55,154 bases of DNA from an uncultured Ruminococcus sp. (GTDB taxonomy: Bacteria > Bacillota > Clostridia > Oscillospirales > Ruminococcaceae), in the NCBI GenBank assembly GCA_947566125.1, contig CANOIR010000014.1, positions 1-55,154 on the forward strand, in the 5' to 3' direction. Under the pieces are notes generated by a model, which was not told the DNA's origin, made no database searches, and saw only the letters and a program-made list of their open reading frames with translations. Position 1 is the first letter of the stretch, and each line of letters starts with the position of its first letter. This document shows, one piece after another, positions 7,477-18,548 of this stretch. Both the position numbers and the translations under genes were made by a program.

Positions 7477-7971
7477 ATGGAACAATTTGTTATTTCTATT
7501 CTGGTTGCAAACCGTTCAGGTGTGTTGACACGTGTTTCTAGTATGTTCACACGCCGTGGATTCAATATTGATACATTGACTGTTGGTGAAACTGAATCTC
7601 CTGAGTTTTCAAGAATCACCATTACTCTTCGTGGAAATCGTGCTATATGCGATCAGATAGTAAAACAGCTTGAAAAAATGTATGATGTTTCAAAAGTACA
7701 GGTTATGAAACGTGATAATACTGTAACACGTGAGCTTTTACTTATCAAAGTAAAGCATACTCCACAACAGCGTCAGGATATTTTATCGGTAACAGATGTT
7801 TTCCGTGCTAAAATTATCGATTTCACACAGGAAGCTCTTGTAATTGAGATTCAAGGTGCTTCATCTAAGATCAATGCTTTTATTGAGCTGCTTGCTCCCT
7901 ATGGTATTCTTGAAATGTGCCGTACTGGTCTTGTTGCTCTTGAAAGAGGCGGAAATTGTCTGAAGGATTGA
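7477..7971 (+). CDS. ilvN: Acetolactate synthase, small (regulatory) subunit
   Basis: The 164-residue protein has an N-terminal ACT domain (residues about 3-76; VANRSGVLTRVSSMFTRRGF) and the C-terminal ALS small-subunit domain (about 83-160). It binds valine and raises the activity of IlvB. This is the usual full-length IlvH-type size. It is translated from a strong AAGGAGG site within the intergenic 12 bases after ilvB, so both subunits are co-expressed. Confidence 0.95.
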   Translation: MEQFVISILVANRSGVLTRVSSMFTRRGFNIDTLTVGETESPEFSRITITLRGNRAICDQIVKQLEKMYDVSKVQVMKRDNTVTRELLLIKVKHTPQQRQDILSVTDVFRAKIIDFTQEALVIEIQGASSKINAFIELLAPYGILEMCRTGLVALERGGNCLKD

Positions 7972-7985
7972 TATTCCGTCCATAA

Positions 7986-9059
<1,074 letters not shown>

Positions 9060-9079
9060 TCCGGATTTCCGGTAAGATG

Positions 9080-9128
9080 GCTGCTTTCCTGATTCGGATA
9101 CTTCCGTTTGGAAAGCAGCTTTATTTTT
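9080..9128 (+). terminator. Intra-operon hairpin between ilvC and ilvD
   Basis: GCTGCTTTCC (9080-9089) pairs with GGAAAGCAGC (9110-9119), followed by TTTATTTTT. It looks like an intrinsic terminator inside the gene run, so it may be partial or may set the ratio of ilvBNC to downstream genes. Confidence 0.6.
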
Positions 9129-9159
9129 AAAAAAATTCTCTTAAATGAGGTGATATATT

Positions 9160-10821
9160 ATGGGTTCAAATTTTTATTGTGATGGTGTAGACAAAGCTCC
9201 ACAGCGTTCACTTTTTAATGCACTTGGATTTACAAAGGAAGAAATGGAAAGACCTCTGGTTGGCATTGTTTCTTCATATAATGAAATCGTTCCGGGACAT
9301 ATGAACATTGATAAAATCGTTGATGCCGTAAAAATGGGCGTTGCTATGGCTGGAGGTACTCCTGTTGTATTCCCTGCTATTGCTGTGTGTGATGGCATTG
9401 CAATGGGTCATGTTGGCATGAAGTATTCTTTGGTAACACGTGATCTTATCGCTGATTCTACTGAATGCATGGCTCTGGCTCATCATTTTGATGCACTTGT
9501 TATGATCCCGAATTGCGACAAAAATGTTCCAGGACTTCTTATGGCAGCCGCAAGAATAAATGTTCCTACAATTTTTGTAAGTGGCGGCCCTATGCTTGCC
9601 GGTCATGTTAAGGGTAATAAGACAAGTCTTTCAAGTATGTTTGAAGCTGTTGGATCTTATTCAGCAGGAAAGTTTTCTCTTGAAGATGTTGAAGAATTTG
9701 AAAACAAGGCTTGCCCTACGTGCGGTTCATGTTCTGGTATGTACACTGCAAATTCAATGAACTGTTTGACAGAAGTTCTTGGTATGGGTCTTAAGGGCAA
9801 TGGTACTATTCCGGCTGTATATTCTGATAGAATCAAGCTTGCAAAACACGCTGGTATGGCTGTAATGGAGCTTTATAGAAACAATATTCGTCCACGTGAT
9901 ATAATGACTGAAAAGGCATTTCAGAATGCTCTTACTGCTGATATGGCACTTGGCTGCTCTACAAACAGTATGCTGCATATTCCTGCTATTGCTAATGAGT
10001 GTGGAATTAAAATAAATCTTGATATGGCAAATGAAATAAGTGCAAGAACGCCTAATCTTTGTCATCTTGCACCTGCTGGTCATGCTTATATGGAAGATCT
10101 TAATGAAGCAGGCGGAGTTTATGCTGTTCTTGCTGAACTTGCAAGCAAAAATCTTATTCATACCGATGTAATGACTTGTACGGGTAAGACTCTTGGTGAA
10201 AATATTAGTGGAGCTATAAATAAAAATAAAGATATTATTCGACCTATTGAGAATCCATATAGCAAAACTGGCGGTATTGCTGTTCTGCGTGGTAATCTTG
10301 CAAAGGACGGCTGTGTTGTAAAGAGAAGTGCAGTTGCTGAGGAAATGATGAAGCATAAAGGTCCGGCAAGAGTATTTGACAGTGAAGAAGAAGCTATTGC
10401 TGTAATTAGAAGCGGTAGTATAAAGGCTGGAGATATTGTAGTTATCCGCTATGAAGGTCCTGCCGGCGGTCCTGGTATGAGAGAGATGCTTTCTCCTACT
10501 TCTGCTATTGCAGGTATGGGACTTGACAAGGAAGTAGCACTTATTACAGACGGAAGATTTTCCGGTGCTACAAGAGGTGCAGCTATAGGTCATATCTCAC
10601 CAGAAGCTGCAAATGGCGGAACTATTGCATATGTAAAAGATGGGGATATTATCTCTATTGATATTCCAAATCACTCTATAAATCTTGAAGTTTCTGATGA
10701 AGAACTTGAAAACCGTAAAAAGACAATGGAAATAAAGGTAAAGACTGATCTTACCGGTTATCTCAAGCGTTATTCAAAAATGGTTTCATCTGCGGATAAG
10801 GGTGCTATTATAAATTATTAA
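9160..10821 (+). CDS. ilvD: Dihydroxy-acid dehydratase
   Basis: This enzyme dehydrates the dihydroxy acids to 2-ketoisovalerate and 2-keto-3-methylvalerate. The 553-residue protein has the cluster-binding cysteines in NCDKNVPG and [18 protein letters not shown]. Its C-terminal barrel carries the [12 protein letters not shown] motif. Full family length. The start ATG follows GAGGTG. It lies behind the hairpin at 9080, and leuC begins 22 bases after its stop. Confidence 0.96.
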   Translation: MGSNFYCDGVDKAPQRSLFNALGFTKEEMERPLVGIVSSYNEIVPGHMNIDKIVDAVKMGVAMAGGTPVVFPAIAVCDGIAMGHVGMKYSLVTRDLIADSTECMALAHHFDALVMIPNCDKNVPGLLMAAARINVPTIFVSGGPMLAGHVKGNKTSLSSMFEAVGSYSAGKFSLEDVEEFENKACPTCGSCSGMYTANSMNCLTEVLGMGLKGNGTIPAVYSDRIKLAKHAGMAVMELYRNNIRPRDIMTEKAFQNALTADMALGCSTNSMLHIPAIANECGIKINLDMANEISARTPNLCHLAPAGHAYMEDLNEAGGVYAVLAELASKNLIHTDVMTCTGKTLGENISGAINKNKDIIRPIENPYSKTGGIAVLRGNLAKDGCVVKRSAVAEEMMKHKGPARVFDSEEEAIAVIRSGSIKAGDIVVIRYEGPAGGPGMREMLSPTSAIAGMGLDKEVALITDGRFSGATRGAAIGHISPEAANGGTIAYVKDGDIISIDIPNHSINLEVSDEELENRKKTMEIKVKTDLTGYLKRYSKMVSSADKGAIINY

Positions 10822-10843
10822 ATTTGAAAGGAATGATATATAA

Positions 10844-12106
10844 ATGGGCATGACAATGACACAAAAAATCTTAGCAGCTCATGCAGGACTTGATAAGGTT
10901 GAAGCAGGTCAGCTGATTCTTGCAAATCTGGACAGAGTTCTGGGTAATGATATAACATCACCTGTTGCTATACGTGAATTTGAAAAGCTTGGTATTGATA
11001 AAGTTTATGATAAAGATAAGGTAACAATGGTAATGGACCATTTTGCTCCTAACAAGGATATTAAAGCAGCTACTCAGTGCAAAATGTGTCGTGACTTTTG
11101 TGGCGATAAGGAAATTACCCATTTCTATGATGTAGGTCAAATGGGCATCGAACACGCTCTTCTTCCTGAAAAAGGACTTGTTGTTTCAGGCGATGTTGTA
11201 ATTGGTGCCGATTCTCATACCTGCACATATGGTGCGTTGGGTGCATTCTCTACAGGCGTTGGTTCTACTGATATGGCTTGTGGTATGGCTATTGGCAAGG
11301 CTTGGTTTAAAGTTCCTTCTGCAATCAAATTTGAGCTTAAGGGCAAGCTGAATCCATATGTTTCCGGTAAGGATGTTATTCTTCATATTATCGGAATGAT
11401 CGGTGTTGACGGTGCATTGTATCGTTCTATGGAATTTACAGGTGAGGGTGTTGCAAGCCTTTCAATCAGCGACAGACTTACAATGACTAATATGGCTATT
11501 GAAGCAGGTGCTAAGAATGGTATATTTGAAGTAGACGATCAGACTCTGGAATATATTGCACAGCACAGCGATAGAAAGCCTGTTGTATACAAGGCTGACG
11601 AGGATGCTGTTTATGATGAAACATATGTAATTGATTTATCTGAAGTAAAATCTACAGTTGCATTCCCTCATCTGCCGGGAAATACACGTACTATCGACAA
11701 TGTTGGCGATGTTAAGATTGATCAGGTAGTTATCGGCTCATGTACAAACGGTTTCTATCGTGATATTGAAGAAGCAGCATCTATCTTGAAGGGTAAGAAA
11801 GTTGCTAAAAATGTACGTGCTATCATCATTCCGGCTACACAGGATATTTATCTGAAAGCTATGGAAAACGGTCTTTTGAAGATTTTCATTGAAGCAGGCT
11901 GTATTGTTTCAACTCCTACTTGCGGTCCTTGTCTTGGTGGTCATATGGGTATTTTGGCAGCCGGCGAGCGTGCAGTTTCAACAACTAACCGTAACTTTGT
12001 TGGAAGAATGGGTCATCCAACTTCTGAAGTTTATCTGGCAAGTCCGGCTGTTGCTGCTGCAAGTGCTATTACAGGCAGAATTACTGATCCAAAGGAGGTA
12101 ATGTAA
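10844..12106 (+). CDS. leuC: 3-isopropylmalate dehydratase, large subunit
   Basis: The aconitase-family subunit isomerises 2- to 3-isopropylmalate together with LeuD. The 420-residue size is that of the short (archaeal/clostridial HacA-type) group. Cluster ligands are in VIGSCTNG and [10 protein letters not shown]. The mRNA carries AAAGGA 11 bases before ATG 10844; later in-frame ATGs at 10850 and 10856 are possible. leuD begins one base after the stop, with its ribosome site (AAAGGAGGT) inside leuC. Confidence 0.95.
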   Translation: MGMTMTQKILAAHAGLDKVEAGQLILANLDRVLGNDITSPVAIREFEKLGIDKVYDKDKVTMVMDHFAPNKDIKAATQCKMCRDFCGDKEITHFYDVGQMGIEHALLPEKGLVVSGDVVIGADSHTCTYGALGAFSTGVGSTDMACGMAIGKAWFKVPSAIKFELKGKLNPYVSGKDVILHIIGMIGVDGALYRSMEFTGEGVASLSISDRLTMTNMAIEAGAKNGIFEVDDQTLEYIAQHSDRKPVVYKADEDAVYDETYVIDLSEVKSTVAFPHLPGNTRTIDNVGDVKIDQVVIGSCTNGFYRDIEEAASILKGKKVAKNVRAIIIPATQDIYLKAMENGLLKIFIEAGCIVSTPTCGPCLGGHMGILAAGERAVSTTNRNFVGRMGHPTSEVYLASPAVAAASAITGRITDPKEVM

Positions 12107-12107
12107 A

Positions 12108-12602
12108 ATGAAATTTGAAGGTACTGTTATTAAGTATGGTGATAATGTTGATACAGACGTTATAATCCCTGCAAGATACCTTAATACTATTGATAAAAAA
12201 GAACTTGCTTCACACTGTATGGAAGATTTGGATACTACATTTACTTCTCGTGTAAAAGAAGGCGACATTATGGTTGCAGGTGAAAACTTCGGCTGTGGTT
12301 CTTCCCGTGAACACGCACCTATCGCAATCAAAGAAAGCGGCATATCTCTTGTAATCGCTAAAAGCTTTGCACGTATATTTTACCGTAACTCCATAAACAT
12401 CGGTCTTGCTATTGTTGAATGTCCTGAAGCTGCTGAAGCTATTGAAGAAGGTCATATTGTAGAAGCCGATCTTGACAACGGTATTCTTACTGATAAAACA
12501 ACAGGTGATTCATTTAAAACTGCACCATTTCCAGAATTTATTCAGAATATCATTGAAAATGGCGGTCTTATTGAATCTATACGCAAGGGTGCAGTAAAAT
12601 AA
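12108..12602 (+). CDS. leuD: 3-isopropylmalate dehydratase, small subunit
   Basis: The 164-residue protein is the swivelling domain partner of LeuC. It has the signature [12 protein letters not shown] and the N-terminal [11 protein letters not shown] motif. The short length matches the partner's subgroup. Translation is coupled to leuC. The next gene, an ADP-ribosylglycohydrolase, starts 12 bases after the stop. Confidence 0.95.
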   Translation: MKFEGTVIKYGDNVDTDVIIPARYLNTIDKKELASHCMEDLDTTFTSRVKEGDIMVAGENFGCGSSREHAPIAIKESGISLVIAKSFARIFYRNSINIGLAIVECPEAAEAIEEGHIVEADLDNGILTDKTTGDSFKTAPFPEFIQNIIENGGLIESIRKGAVK

Positions 12603-12614
12603 GGTGATTTAAAC

Positions 12615-13439
12615 ATGATAGGAGCAATTATAGGCGATATTGCAGGCTCAAGATTTGAATTTAATAATTACCGCAAAAAAGACTTTGAAATATTTCATAA
12701 AAAGAGCTTTGTAACAGATGATTCCATAATGTCACTTGCAGTGGCAAAAGCTGTATTTGAATATAAAACAAATGGTAAAGATCTTGAAAAGGCTGCTATA
12801 CGTTATATGCAGGAATATGGAAGACCGTATCCTTCGTGTGGTTTTGGAGGTAACTTCCTTTTTTGGATATACAAAGACGATCCTAAACCATATAATAGCT
12901 TTGGCAATGGTGCTGCGATGCGTGTTAGTGCCTGTGCATATGCAGCAAATTCATTGGCGGAAGCAATTTCCATGAGCGATGCAGTTACAAGAGTATCTCA
13001 TAATCATCCTGAGGGAATGAAAGGTGCAGAAGCTGTTACTGCGGCAATTTATCTTGCAAAAACCGGTTCTTCTATTGATGATATAAGAAAGCATATTACA
13101 GAAAATTACTATCCGCTCGACTTCATTATTGACGAAATACGTCCAAGTTATGAATTCAATGAAACGTGTCAGGATACCGTACCACAAGCTATAGAAGCTT
13201 TTCTAGAATCCAATTCATTTGAGGATGCTGTACGTATTGCTGTTTCAACTGGAGGCGATAGCGATACTCTGGCTGCTATTACTTGCAGTATTGCCGAAGC
13301 CTATTATGGAGTGCCTGAACAAATGTACAACAAGGCACTTACCTATATTGATGAACGTCTTATGCCGGTTCTTATAGAATTTGAAAAGGAATTCGGCTCA
13401 TATATGAAAACAACAGGAGGAAATGCAAATGACTTTTAA
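12615..13439 (+). CDS. ADP-ribosylglycohydrolase (DraG/ARH family) inside the leu genes
   Basis: The 274-residue protein has the two metal-binding blocks of this family: [11 protein letters not shown] (Asp35, Asp36) near the N-terminus and [11 protein letters not shown] (Asp215, Asp217) near the C-terminus, plus the GNGAAMR loop. Known members remove ADP-ribose from proteins or other acceptors, as DraG does for dinitrogenase reductase. Here the gene sits between leuD and leuB, 12 bases after one and overlapping the other by 11 bases, so it is co-transcribed and probably translationally coupled. No ADP-ribosyltransferase is in the window. Whether it acts on the pathway enzymes is speculation; family assignment is secure. 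Confidence 0.88.
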   Translation: MIGAIIGDIAGSRFEFNNYRKKDFEIFHKKSFVTDDSIMSLAVAKAVFEYKTNGKDLEKAAIRYMQEYGRPYPSCGFGGNFLFWIYKDDPKPYNSFGNGAAMRVSACAYAANSLAEAISMSDAVTRVSHNHPEGMKGAEAVTAAIYLAKTGSSIDDIRKHITENYYPLDFIIDEIRPSYEFNETCQDTVPQAIEAFLESNSFEDAVRIAVSTGGDSDTLAAITCSIAEAYYGVPEQMYNKALTYIDERLMPVLIEFEKEFGSYMKTTGGNANDF

Positions 13440-14511
13440 TATCGGTCTTCTCAGAGGAGATGGCATTGGACCGGAGATCGTTGACAGTGCTGTAAAAGTT
13501 CTTGAAGCTGTAGGCGAAAAATTTGGTCATACTTTTAATTTTACAAAATACCTTATCGGCGGCGCTGCCATTGATGAAACAGGCGTTCCGCTGCCACAGG
13601 AAACTATTGACGGATGCCTTGCAAGCGACAGCGTTCTGCTTGGTGCTGTAGGCGGTGCTGTAGGTAATTCAAAGTGGGATAATATGCCGCCTAATCTTCG
13701 TCCAGAAAAGGCTCTTTTGGGCATTCGTGAAGCTATGGGACTTTTCACAAATCTTCGTCCGGCTAAACTTTATCCAGCTTTAAAGGGTGACTGTCCATTG
13801 CGTGAAGATATAGTTGCAAAGGGATTTGACATTATGATGGTTCGTGAGCTTACAGGCGGTATTTATTTCGGTGAGCGTGGCAGACGTGACGGTAAATATG
13901 GTGCAGAAGCTTATGATACAGAATGTTACAGTGAAATGGAAGTTGAGCGTATTGCAAGAGTTGCATTTGAAACAGCTCAAAAGAGAAATAAAAATGTAAT
14001 CTCAATTGACAAAGCCAACGTTTTGGAAAGCTCAAGACTGTGGCGTGAAATAGTTCATAAGGTTGCTGCTGAATATCCTGATGTTACATGTACTGATATG
14101 CTGGTTGACAATGCAGCTATGCAGCTTGTAAAGAATCCAAGACAGTTTGACGTTGTTGTTACATCAAATATGTTTGGTGATATTCTGTCTGATGAGGCAT
14201 CTCAGATAACAGGTTCTATTGGTATGCTGCCATCTGCATCACTCGGCAGTACAAAGAATGGTCTTTATGAACCTATTCACGGTTCAGCACCGGATATTGC
14301 TGGTCAAAATAAGGCTAATCCTATTGCCACAATTCTTTCTGCTGCTATGATGCTCCGCTATTCATTTGATCTTTCAGATGAAGCGAAGGCTATTGAAGAC
14401 GCAGTTGACAAGTATCTTGATGCAGGTTATCGTACAGCCGACCTTGCTGGCGAAGGTGTAACACCGCTTTCAACAACAGAGTGCACAGATAAAATTCTTG
14501 AACTTTTATAA
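13429..14511 (+). CDS. leuB: 3-isopropylmalate dehydrogenase
   Basis: This NAD-dependent enzyme oxidises and decarboxylates 3-isopropylmalate to 2-ketoisocaproate. The 360-residue protein begins [20 protein letters not shown]. It has the substrate-binding [13 protein letters not shown] region, the Asp-containing [13 protein letters not shown] motif and the NAD site [14 protein letters not shown] chose ATG 13429 because AGGAGG lies eight bases upstream; an alternative ATG at 13423 sits too close. The start overlaps the end of the ADP-ribosylglycohydrolase gene. Confidence 0.96.
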   Translation: MTFNIGLLRGDGIGPEIVDSAVKVLEAVGEKFGHTFNFTKYLIGGAAIDETGVPLPQETIDGCLASDSVLLGAVGGAVGNSKWDNMPPNLRPEKALLGIREAMGLFTNLRPAKLYPALKGDCPLREDIVAKGFDIMMVRELTGGIYFGERGRRDGKYGAEAYDTECYSEMEVERIARVAFETAQKRNKNVISIDKANVLESSRLWREIVHKVAAEYPDVTCTDMLVDNAAMQLVKNPRQFDVVVTSNMFGDILSDEASQITGSIGMLPSASLGSTKNGLYEPIHGSAPDIAGQNKANPIATILSAAMMLRYSFDLSDEAKAIEDAVDKYLDAGYRTADLAGEGVTPLSTTECTDKILELL

Positions 14512-14530
14512 TAAAAAATCATTCTAAATT

Positions 14531-14560
14531 ATGCCACTCAGAATTATCTTTGAGTGGCAT
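14531..14560. terminator. Hairpin after leuB
   Basis: ATGCCACTCA (14531-14540) and TGAGTGGCAT (14551-14560) form a perfect 10-bp stem. There is no T-run, so it may be a weak terminator or an RNA-stabilising hairpin, and transcription may continue into the ATPase gene. Confidence 0.5.
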
Positions 14561-14603
14561 GAATTAAAATTACTTGTAAAGAAGAAAAGAGTTGACTTCT
14601 ATT

Positions 14604-15809
14604 ATGACTCCAAGAGAAATTATAGGCTATGGACTTGATGCTCTGGTTATTTTCAGAAAATTACAATCTGATCCAGTCATACGTTCACTTATGCAATTTT
14701 GCCATACAGACAAAATGAATCTTCCGGCACAGATAAGATTTTATAGTGCAATGGCTGCTGCTCTTTATGAAAAAACAGACAGCCTTACGGATTATATTAA
14801 ATCTCTTGTACTGGAACATGAACAAGTTTGTGCTATTCGTTCAGGTTCAGGTGAAGAAATTCCTGATGCTATGAAAGCCTGTCTTGATACTGAACTTGAA
14901 CTTTTTGAAAAAATTGCAATGATTACGCCGGCTCAGCTTCAAGCTGAAATGGCAAGTGTTGTACCTCTTCCTGTATGGAGTGTTTATAAGATCGACTTGA
15001 AAACAGCTTATGCAGAACGTACCGCTGATATTGAAAAGTGTGGTTATGGAATCTTTGCAAAGTTTCATATGTTTACAATAAGCAGAAGCGGTGAAATAAT
15101 TCCTGTTGAACATCCTGATCCTATAAAGATGTCAGATATGGTTGGATATGAGCGTGAAAGACGTGAAGCAGAAGAGAATGTACTTGCGTTGCTTGATGGA
15201 AATTATGCAATGAATGTTCTGTTGTCAGGAGATGCAGGTACTGGAAAATCAGCTACTGTAAAAGCTATTGCCAATACCCATGCCGATGATGGACTTCGTC
15301 TTATTGAGCTTACAAAAGATCAGCTTTGCTTTATTCCACAGATATTGGATCGACTTTGTAAGAATCCTTTGAAATTTATTTTGTTTATAGATGATCTTAC
15401 ATTTTCAGAAGATGATCCTAATTTTGGTACATTAAAAGCGATCCTTGAAGGCAGTATTTCAGCAAGAATGAAAAATACTGTTATATACGCTACGAGCAAT
15501 CGCAGACATATTGTAAAAGAAACGTTCAGTGATGGCAGCGATAAACATGAAAATGACACTGTTCAAGAGAGAATATCTCTTTCAGAGCGTTTTGGTATTA
15601 CAATTACTTATTCTAAGCCGCTAAAGCCGCTTTATCTTGAAATAGTTCATTCTCTTGCAGAGCAAGCCGGTCTGGTAATAGATAAAAATGAACTTGATGC
15701 AAAGGCAGAACAATTTGCACTTTGTAAGAGTGGCAGAAGTGCAAGAGCTGCACGTCAGCTTATTGACCAGCTGCTTATTTTGCAGAATACAGAAAAGGAG
15801 TCTGAATAA
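14604..15809 (+). CDS. DUF815 family AAA+ ATPase
   Basis: The 401-residue protein has a helical N-terminal part (about 1-190). An AAA+ domain follows with Walker A GDAGTGKS (near residue 210), Walker B FILFIDDLTF and the TSNRRHIV sensor region. This is the DUF815 architecture; its biological role is not established. I prefer ATG 14604 (MTPREIIGYGLDALVIFRKL) to the in-frame TTG at 14592, since family members start with this segment; neither has a strong ribosome site. It lies between leuB and ilvA, and ilvA starts four bases after its stop with AAAGGAG inside this gene, so they are an operon. Confidence 0.85.
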   Translation: MTPREIIGYGLDALVIFRKLQSDPVIRSLMQFCHTDKMNLPAQIRFYSAMAAALYEKTDSLTDYIKSLVLEHEQVCAIRSGSGEEIPDAMKACLDTELELFEKIAMITPAQLQAEMASVVPLPVWSVYKIDLKTAYAERTADIEKCGYGIFAKFHMFTISRSGEIIPVEHPDPIKMSDMVGYERERREAEENVLALLDGNYAMNVLLSGDAGTGKSATVKAIANTHADDGLRLIELTKDQLCFIPQILDRLCKNPLKFILFIDDLTFSEDDPNFGTLKAILEGSISARMKNTVIYATSNRRHIVKETFSDGSDKHENDTVQERISLSERFGITITYSKPLKPLYLEIVHSLAEQAGLVIDKNELDAKAEQFALCKSGRSARAARQLIDQLLILQNTEKESE

Positions 15810-15813
15810 ACTT

Positions 15814-17016
15814 ATGCTTACACTTGATAAAATTTATAAGGCGAGTCATGTATTAAAAAAAGTAATTCGTAAAACGGATCTTATCTATGCTCCAAAGCTC
15901 AGCAAAAACTGTGATGTATATCTTAAGACAGAAAATTTACAGGTAACAGGTTCATTTAAAGTTCGTGGTGCATCATTTATGATGTCACAGCTTTCAGATG
16001 AAGAAAAATCACGTGGTGTTATTGCTTGTTCTGCTGGAAATCATGCACAGGGAGTTGCATTGGCTGCTTCAAAGCTTGGTATAAAATCTCTTATCTGCCT
16101 GCCAGATGGTGCACCTATATCAAAAGTTCAGGCTACAAAAAGCTATGGTGCAGAAGTCTGCATGGTAGAAGGTGTCTATGATGACGCATATAATAAAGCA
16201 TTGGAACTTCAAAAGGAGTATAATTATACATTCGTACATCCATTTGATGATGAAAATGTTATTGCAGGTCAAGGAACTATAGGACTTGAGATACTTGATC
16301 AGCTGTCTGATGTTGATGCTGTTGTTGTACCAGTAGGCGGCGGCGGACTTATTTCAGGTGTTGCATTTGCAATAAAGAATCTTAATCCAAACGTTAAGGT
16401 TTACGGTGTACAAGCAAGCGGTGCTCCAAGTATGCAGAAGTCACTTTTTGATGATAAAATCGAACGTCTGCCTTCTGTTTCAACAATTGCAGACGGAATT
16501 GCTGTAAAAGAACCTGGTGCAAATACATTTGAATACTGCAAAAAATATGTTGATGAAATCGTAACTGTTACAGATGATGAAATATCGGCTGCTATTTTAT
16601 CGCTTATTGAAAATCAAAAGCTTATTGCAGAAGGTGCAGGAGCAACATCGGTAGCTGCTGTTATGTTTGGAAAAGTTCCTGTAGAGGGCAAAAAAGTAGT
16701 GTGCCTTGTATCAGGCGGTAATATTGATGTTACTATTCTTTCACGTGTTATAAAACGTGGTTTGCTTATGTCAGGCAGAACCTGTACTATGACAATAGAA
16801 CTTATAGATAAACCAGGTCAGCTGTTGAATGTTTCAAGAATAATTGCAGAGCAAGGCGGAAATGTAATATCTATTCATCATGAGAGAGCAAATGAAGGCA
16901 GTGATGTAAACGGCTGCTTCCTTAGAATGACTATGGAAACACGTGACTATGACCATATTGAATCCATACGTAAAGCACTTACAGATTATGGATTTAACAT
17001 TGTTCAAGTTGTATAA
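15814..17016 (+). CDS. ilvA: Threonine ammonia-lyase (threonine deaminase)
   Basis: This PLP enzyme converts threonine to 2-ketobutyrate, the entry to isoleucine. The 400-residue protein has the PLP lysine (Lys49 in TGSFKVRGA), the phosphate-binding PVGGGGLISG loop and one C-terminal ACT-like domain (about 325-400; ELIDKPGQLLNVSRIIAEQG). The single regulatory domain and the length match the short form common in Clostridia and in TdcB-like enzymes. I chose ATG 15814 (MLTLDKIYKASHVL); a longer in-frame reading from 15688 would overlap the ATPase gene and has no ribosome site. ridA follows after 33 bases. Confidence 0.93.
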   Translation: MLTLDKIYKASHVLKKVIRKTDLIYAPKLSKNCDVYLKTENLQVTGSFKVRGASFMMSQLSDEEKSRGVIACSAGNHAQGVALAASKLGIKSLICLPDGAPISKVQATKSYGAEVCMVEGVYDDAYNKALELQKEYNYTFVHPFDDENVIAGQGTIGLEILDQLSDVDAVVVPVGGGGLISGVAFAIKNLNPNVKVYGVQASGAPSMQKSLFDDKIERLPSVSTIADGIAVKEPGANTFEYCKKYVDEIVTVTDDEISAAILSLIENQKLIAEGAGATSVAAVMFGKVPVEGKKVVCLVSGGNIDVTILSRVIKRGLLMSGRTCTMTIELIDKPGQLLNVSRIIAEQGGNVISIHHERANEGSDVNGCFLRMTMETRDYDHIESIRKALTDYGFNIVQVV

Positions 17017-17049
17017 TAATATATATTTCTTATAAGGAGTAAAATTATC

Positions 17050-17427
17050 ATGGAAACTATTTACACTAAAAATGCACCAGATGCAATTGGACCATATTCT
17101 CAAGCTATAAAAGCAGGAAATGTTATCTATACTTCCGGTCAGATTGCAATTAACCCTGCTACAGGCAATATTGAGGCTGATGATATTGAATCTCAAAGCA
17201 AGCAGGTTATGAAGAATCTTACAGCTGTTCTTGAAGCTGCTGGATGCACTTGGGAAAATGTTGTAAAGACAACTTGTTTTCTAAAGGATGTTGCTAAAGA
17301 TTTTGCTGTATTTAACAATGTTTATGCAGAAGTACTGGGTGATTGCAAACCGGCAAGAAGTTGTGTGGGAGTTGCAGATCTTCCAAAGGGTGTTCTTGTT
17401 GAAGTCGAGGCAATTGCTGTAAAATAA
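17050..17427 (+). CDS. ridA: RidA family enamine/imine deaminase
   Basis: RidA hydrolyses 2-aminocrotonate and related enamines released by threonine deaminase, protecting PLP enzymes. The 125-residue protein shows the family signature including Arg103 (PARSCVGVADLPKG) and the acidic residue in VEVEAIAV, and starts METIYTKNAPDAIGPYSQAI. It follows ilvA after 33 bases with AAGGAG, a pairing that makes biochemical sense. It is the last gene before the repeat element at 17440 and the terminator at 17633. Confidence 0.95.
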   Translation: METIYTKNAPDAIGPYSQAIKAGNVIYTSGQIAINPATGNIEADDIESQSKQVMKNLTAVLEAAGCTWENVVKTTCFLKDVAKDFAVFNNVYAEVLGDCKPARSCVGVADLPKGVLVEVEAIAVK

Positions 17428-17439
17428 GATTTTATTTTA

Positions 17440-17602
17440 AGAACCTGTCCACATAGAAATTGTGTGCGGATTTTCGAGCATAATTTTAGCGAGTGCAAGG
17501 AAAAAATTTGCAGGCATACTGACGTATGGCAAGGATTTTTGACGCAACAATCGGCAAAATTTGCCGAAAAGACGTGCGGAATTTCCTATGTGGACAGGTT
17601 CT
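17440..17602. repeat. 163-bp long palindromic repeat element, copy 1
   Basis: The outer arms are near-perfect complements: AGAACCTGTCCACATAG at the left and CTATGTGGACAGGTTCT at the right. The whole element folds as one long imperfect hairpin, with CATAC-TGAC-GTATG at the tip near the centre. It carries no ORF. A second copy lies inverted at 37512-37675. It resembles a miniature inverted-repeat element or a structured intergenic repeat. Confidence 0.85.
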
Positions 17603-17632
17603 AATATCAGCTCTTAAATTGTATTATAATAT

Positions 17633-17678
17633 AAAAGGTGCAGAGTTTTGAAAATTTAACTTCTGCACCTTTTTATTA
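17633..17678 (+). terminator. Terminator of the ilv/leu gene run
   Basis: AAAAGGTGCAGA (17633-17644) pairs with TCTGCACCTTTT (17662-17673), with a T-rich end. Confidence 0.8.
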
Positions 17679-17712
17679 AACTTATTAAATTTATAAAAAA
17701 ACTATCAATACA

Positions 17713-17740
17713 TTGACATTTTATAAAAAAGTGCTATAAT
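17713..17740 (+). promoter_or_regulatory. Promoter of the HAD phosphatase gene
   Basis: TTGACA (17713-17718), 16-bp spacer, TATAAT (17735-17740). Transcription would start at about 17747, which argues against the ATG at that position as the translation start. Confidence 0.72.
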
Positions 17741-17764
17741 TATAACATGAAAGGGATGATAGTT

Positions 17765-18418
17765 TTGCGTTATAAACTTGCTGTATTTGATATGGATGGA
17801 ACTATTTTAAATACACTTGAAGACTTGGCTGCAAGTGTAGATTATGCTCTTGATAAGAGTGGTTATCCACTGCGTTCTATTGATGAGGTTTGCAATTTCG
17901 TTGGCAATGGAATAAGAAAGTTGATTGAACGCAGCGTTCCATATGGAACAGAGCTGAAAGATATAGATATTGTTCATGAACACTTTACTTCATATTACAA
18001 AGAACATTGTGCCGATACAACAAAGCCATATGAAGGGATAGTTAAGCTTATGGATACTCTTCGTGAAAATGGCTATAAAACTGCTGTTGTATCAAATAAG
18101 GCGGATTATGCAGTTCAAGAATTATGTGAAGAATATTTTAGTGGGAAATTTGATATGGCAGCAGGTGAACAACAGCCTAGGTATCAAAAAAAGCCAGCAC
18201 CTGACCTTGTAAATTTAGTTATGGAAACACTTGGTGTTTCAAATAAGGATACTGTATATATAGGCGACTCTGATGTTGATATAATGACTGCTGTTAATTC
18301 TAATGTTGATTGCATATCAGTTGATTGGGGATTTCGCAGCCGTGAATTTCTTATAGAAAACGGTGCAGGCACAATAGTATCGTCTGTTTGTGAACTTGAA
18401 GAGCTTTTGTTATCATAA
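17765..18418 (+). CDS. HAD superfamily phosphatase, phosphoglycolate phosphatase-like
   Basis: The 217-residue protein (from the TTG start) has HAD motif I FDMDGTILNT (Asp9, Asp11), motif II in VVSNKAD and motifs III/IV in GDSDVDIMTA, with an alpha-helical cap between. It is of the Gph/PGPase type that hydrolyses small phosphomonoesters; the exact substrate cannot be told. Start choice: the promoter predicts an mRNA beginning near 17747, GAAAGGG lies at 17749-17755, and TTG 17765 has a nine-base spacing. ATG 17756 directly abuts the ribosome site and ATG 17747 would be leaderless. Confidence 0.85.
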   Translation: MRYKLAVFDMDGTILNTLEDLAASVDYALDKSGYPLRSIDEVCNFVGNGIRKLIERSVPYGTELKDIDIVHEHFTSYYKEHCADTTKPYEGIVKLMDTLRENGYKTAVVSNKADYAVQELCEEYFSGKFDMAAGEQQPRYQKKPAPDLVNLVMETLGVSNKDTVYIGDSDVDIMTAVNSNVDCISVDWGFRSREFLIENGAGTIVSSVCELEELLLS

Positions 18419-18494
18419 TTTTTTTATGGATAACTATATAAAAAAGATAAATATTGTTAAAATGCAAATAAACTGTTAATATGTAAATGTATAC

Positions 18495-18523
18495 TTGACA
18501 TTTATGATATTGTGTGGTATACT
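18495..18523 (+). promoter_or_regulatory. tRNA-Leu promoter
   Basis: TTGACA (18495-18500), 17-bp spacer, TATACT (18518-18523), 25 bases before the tRNA. Confidence 0.75.
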
Positions 18524-18548
18524 TACTAGTGTTGTTAATATTTTTATT

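Noticed and set aside
9754..10593. 279-codon minus-strand frame opposite ilvD
   Set aside because: Long, but a Thr/Ser/Cys-rich shadow caused by codon bias of ilvD; no family resemblance.
17440..17602. Possibility that the palindromic element is a full insertion sequence
   Set aside because: At 163 bp it has no transposase frame; only a non-autonomous or structural element is possible.
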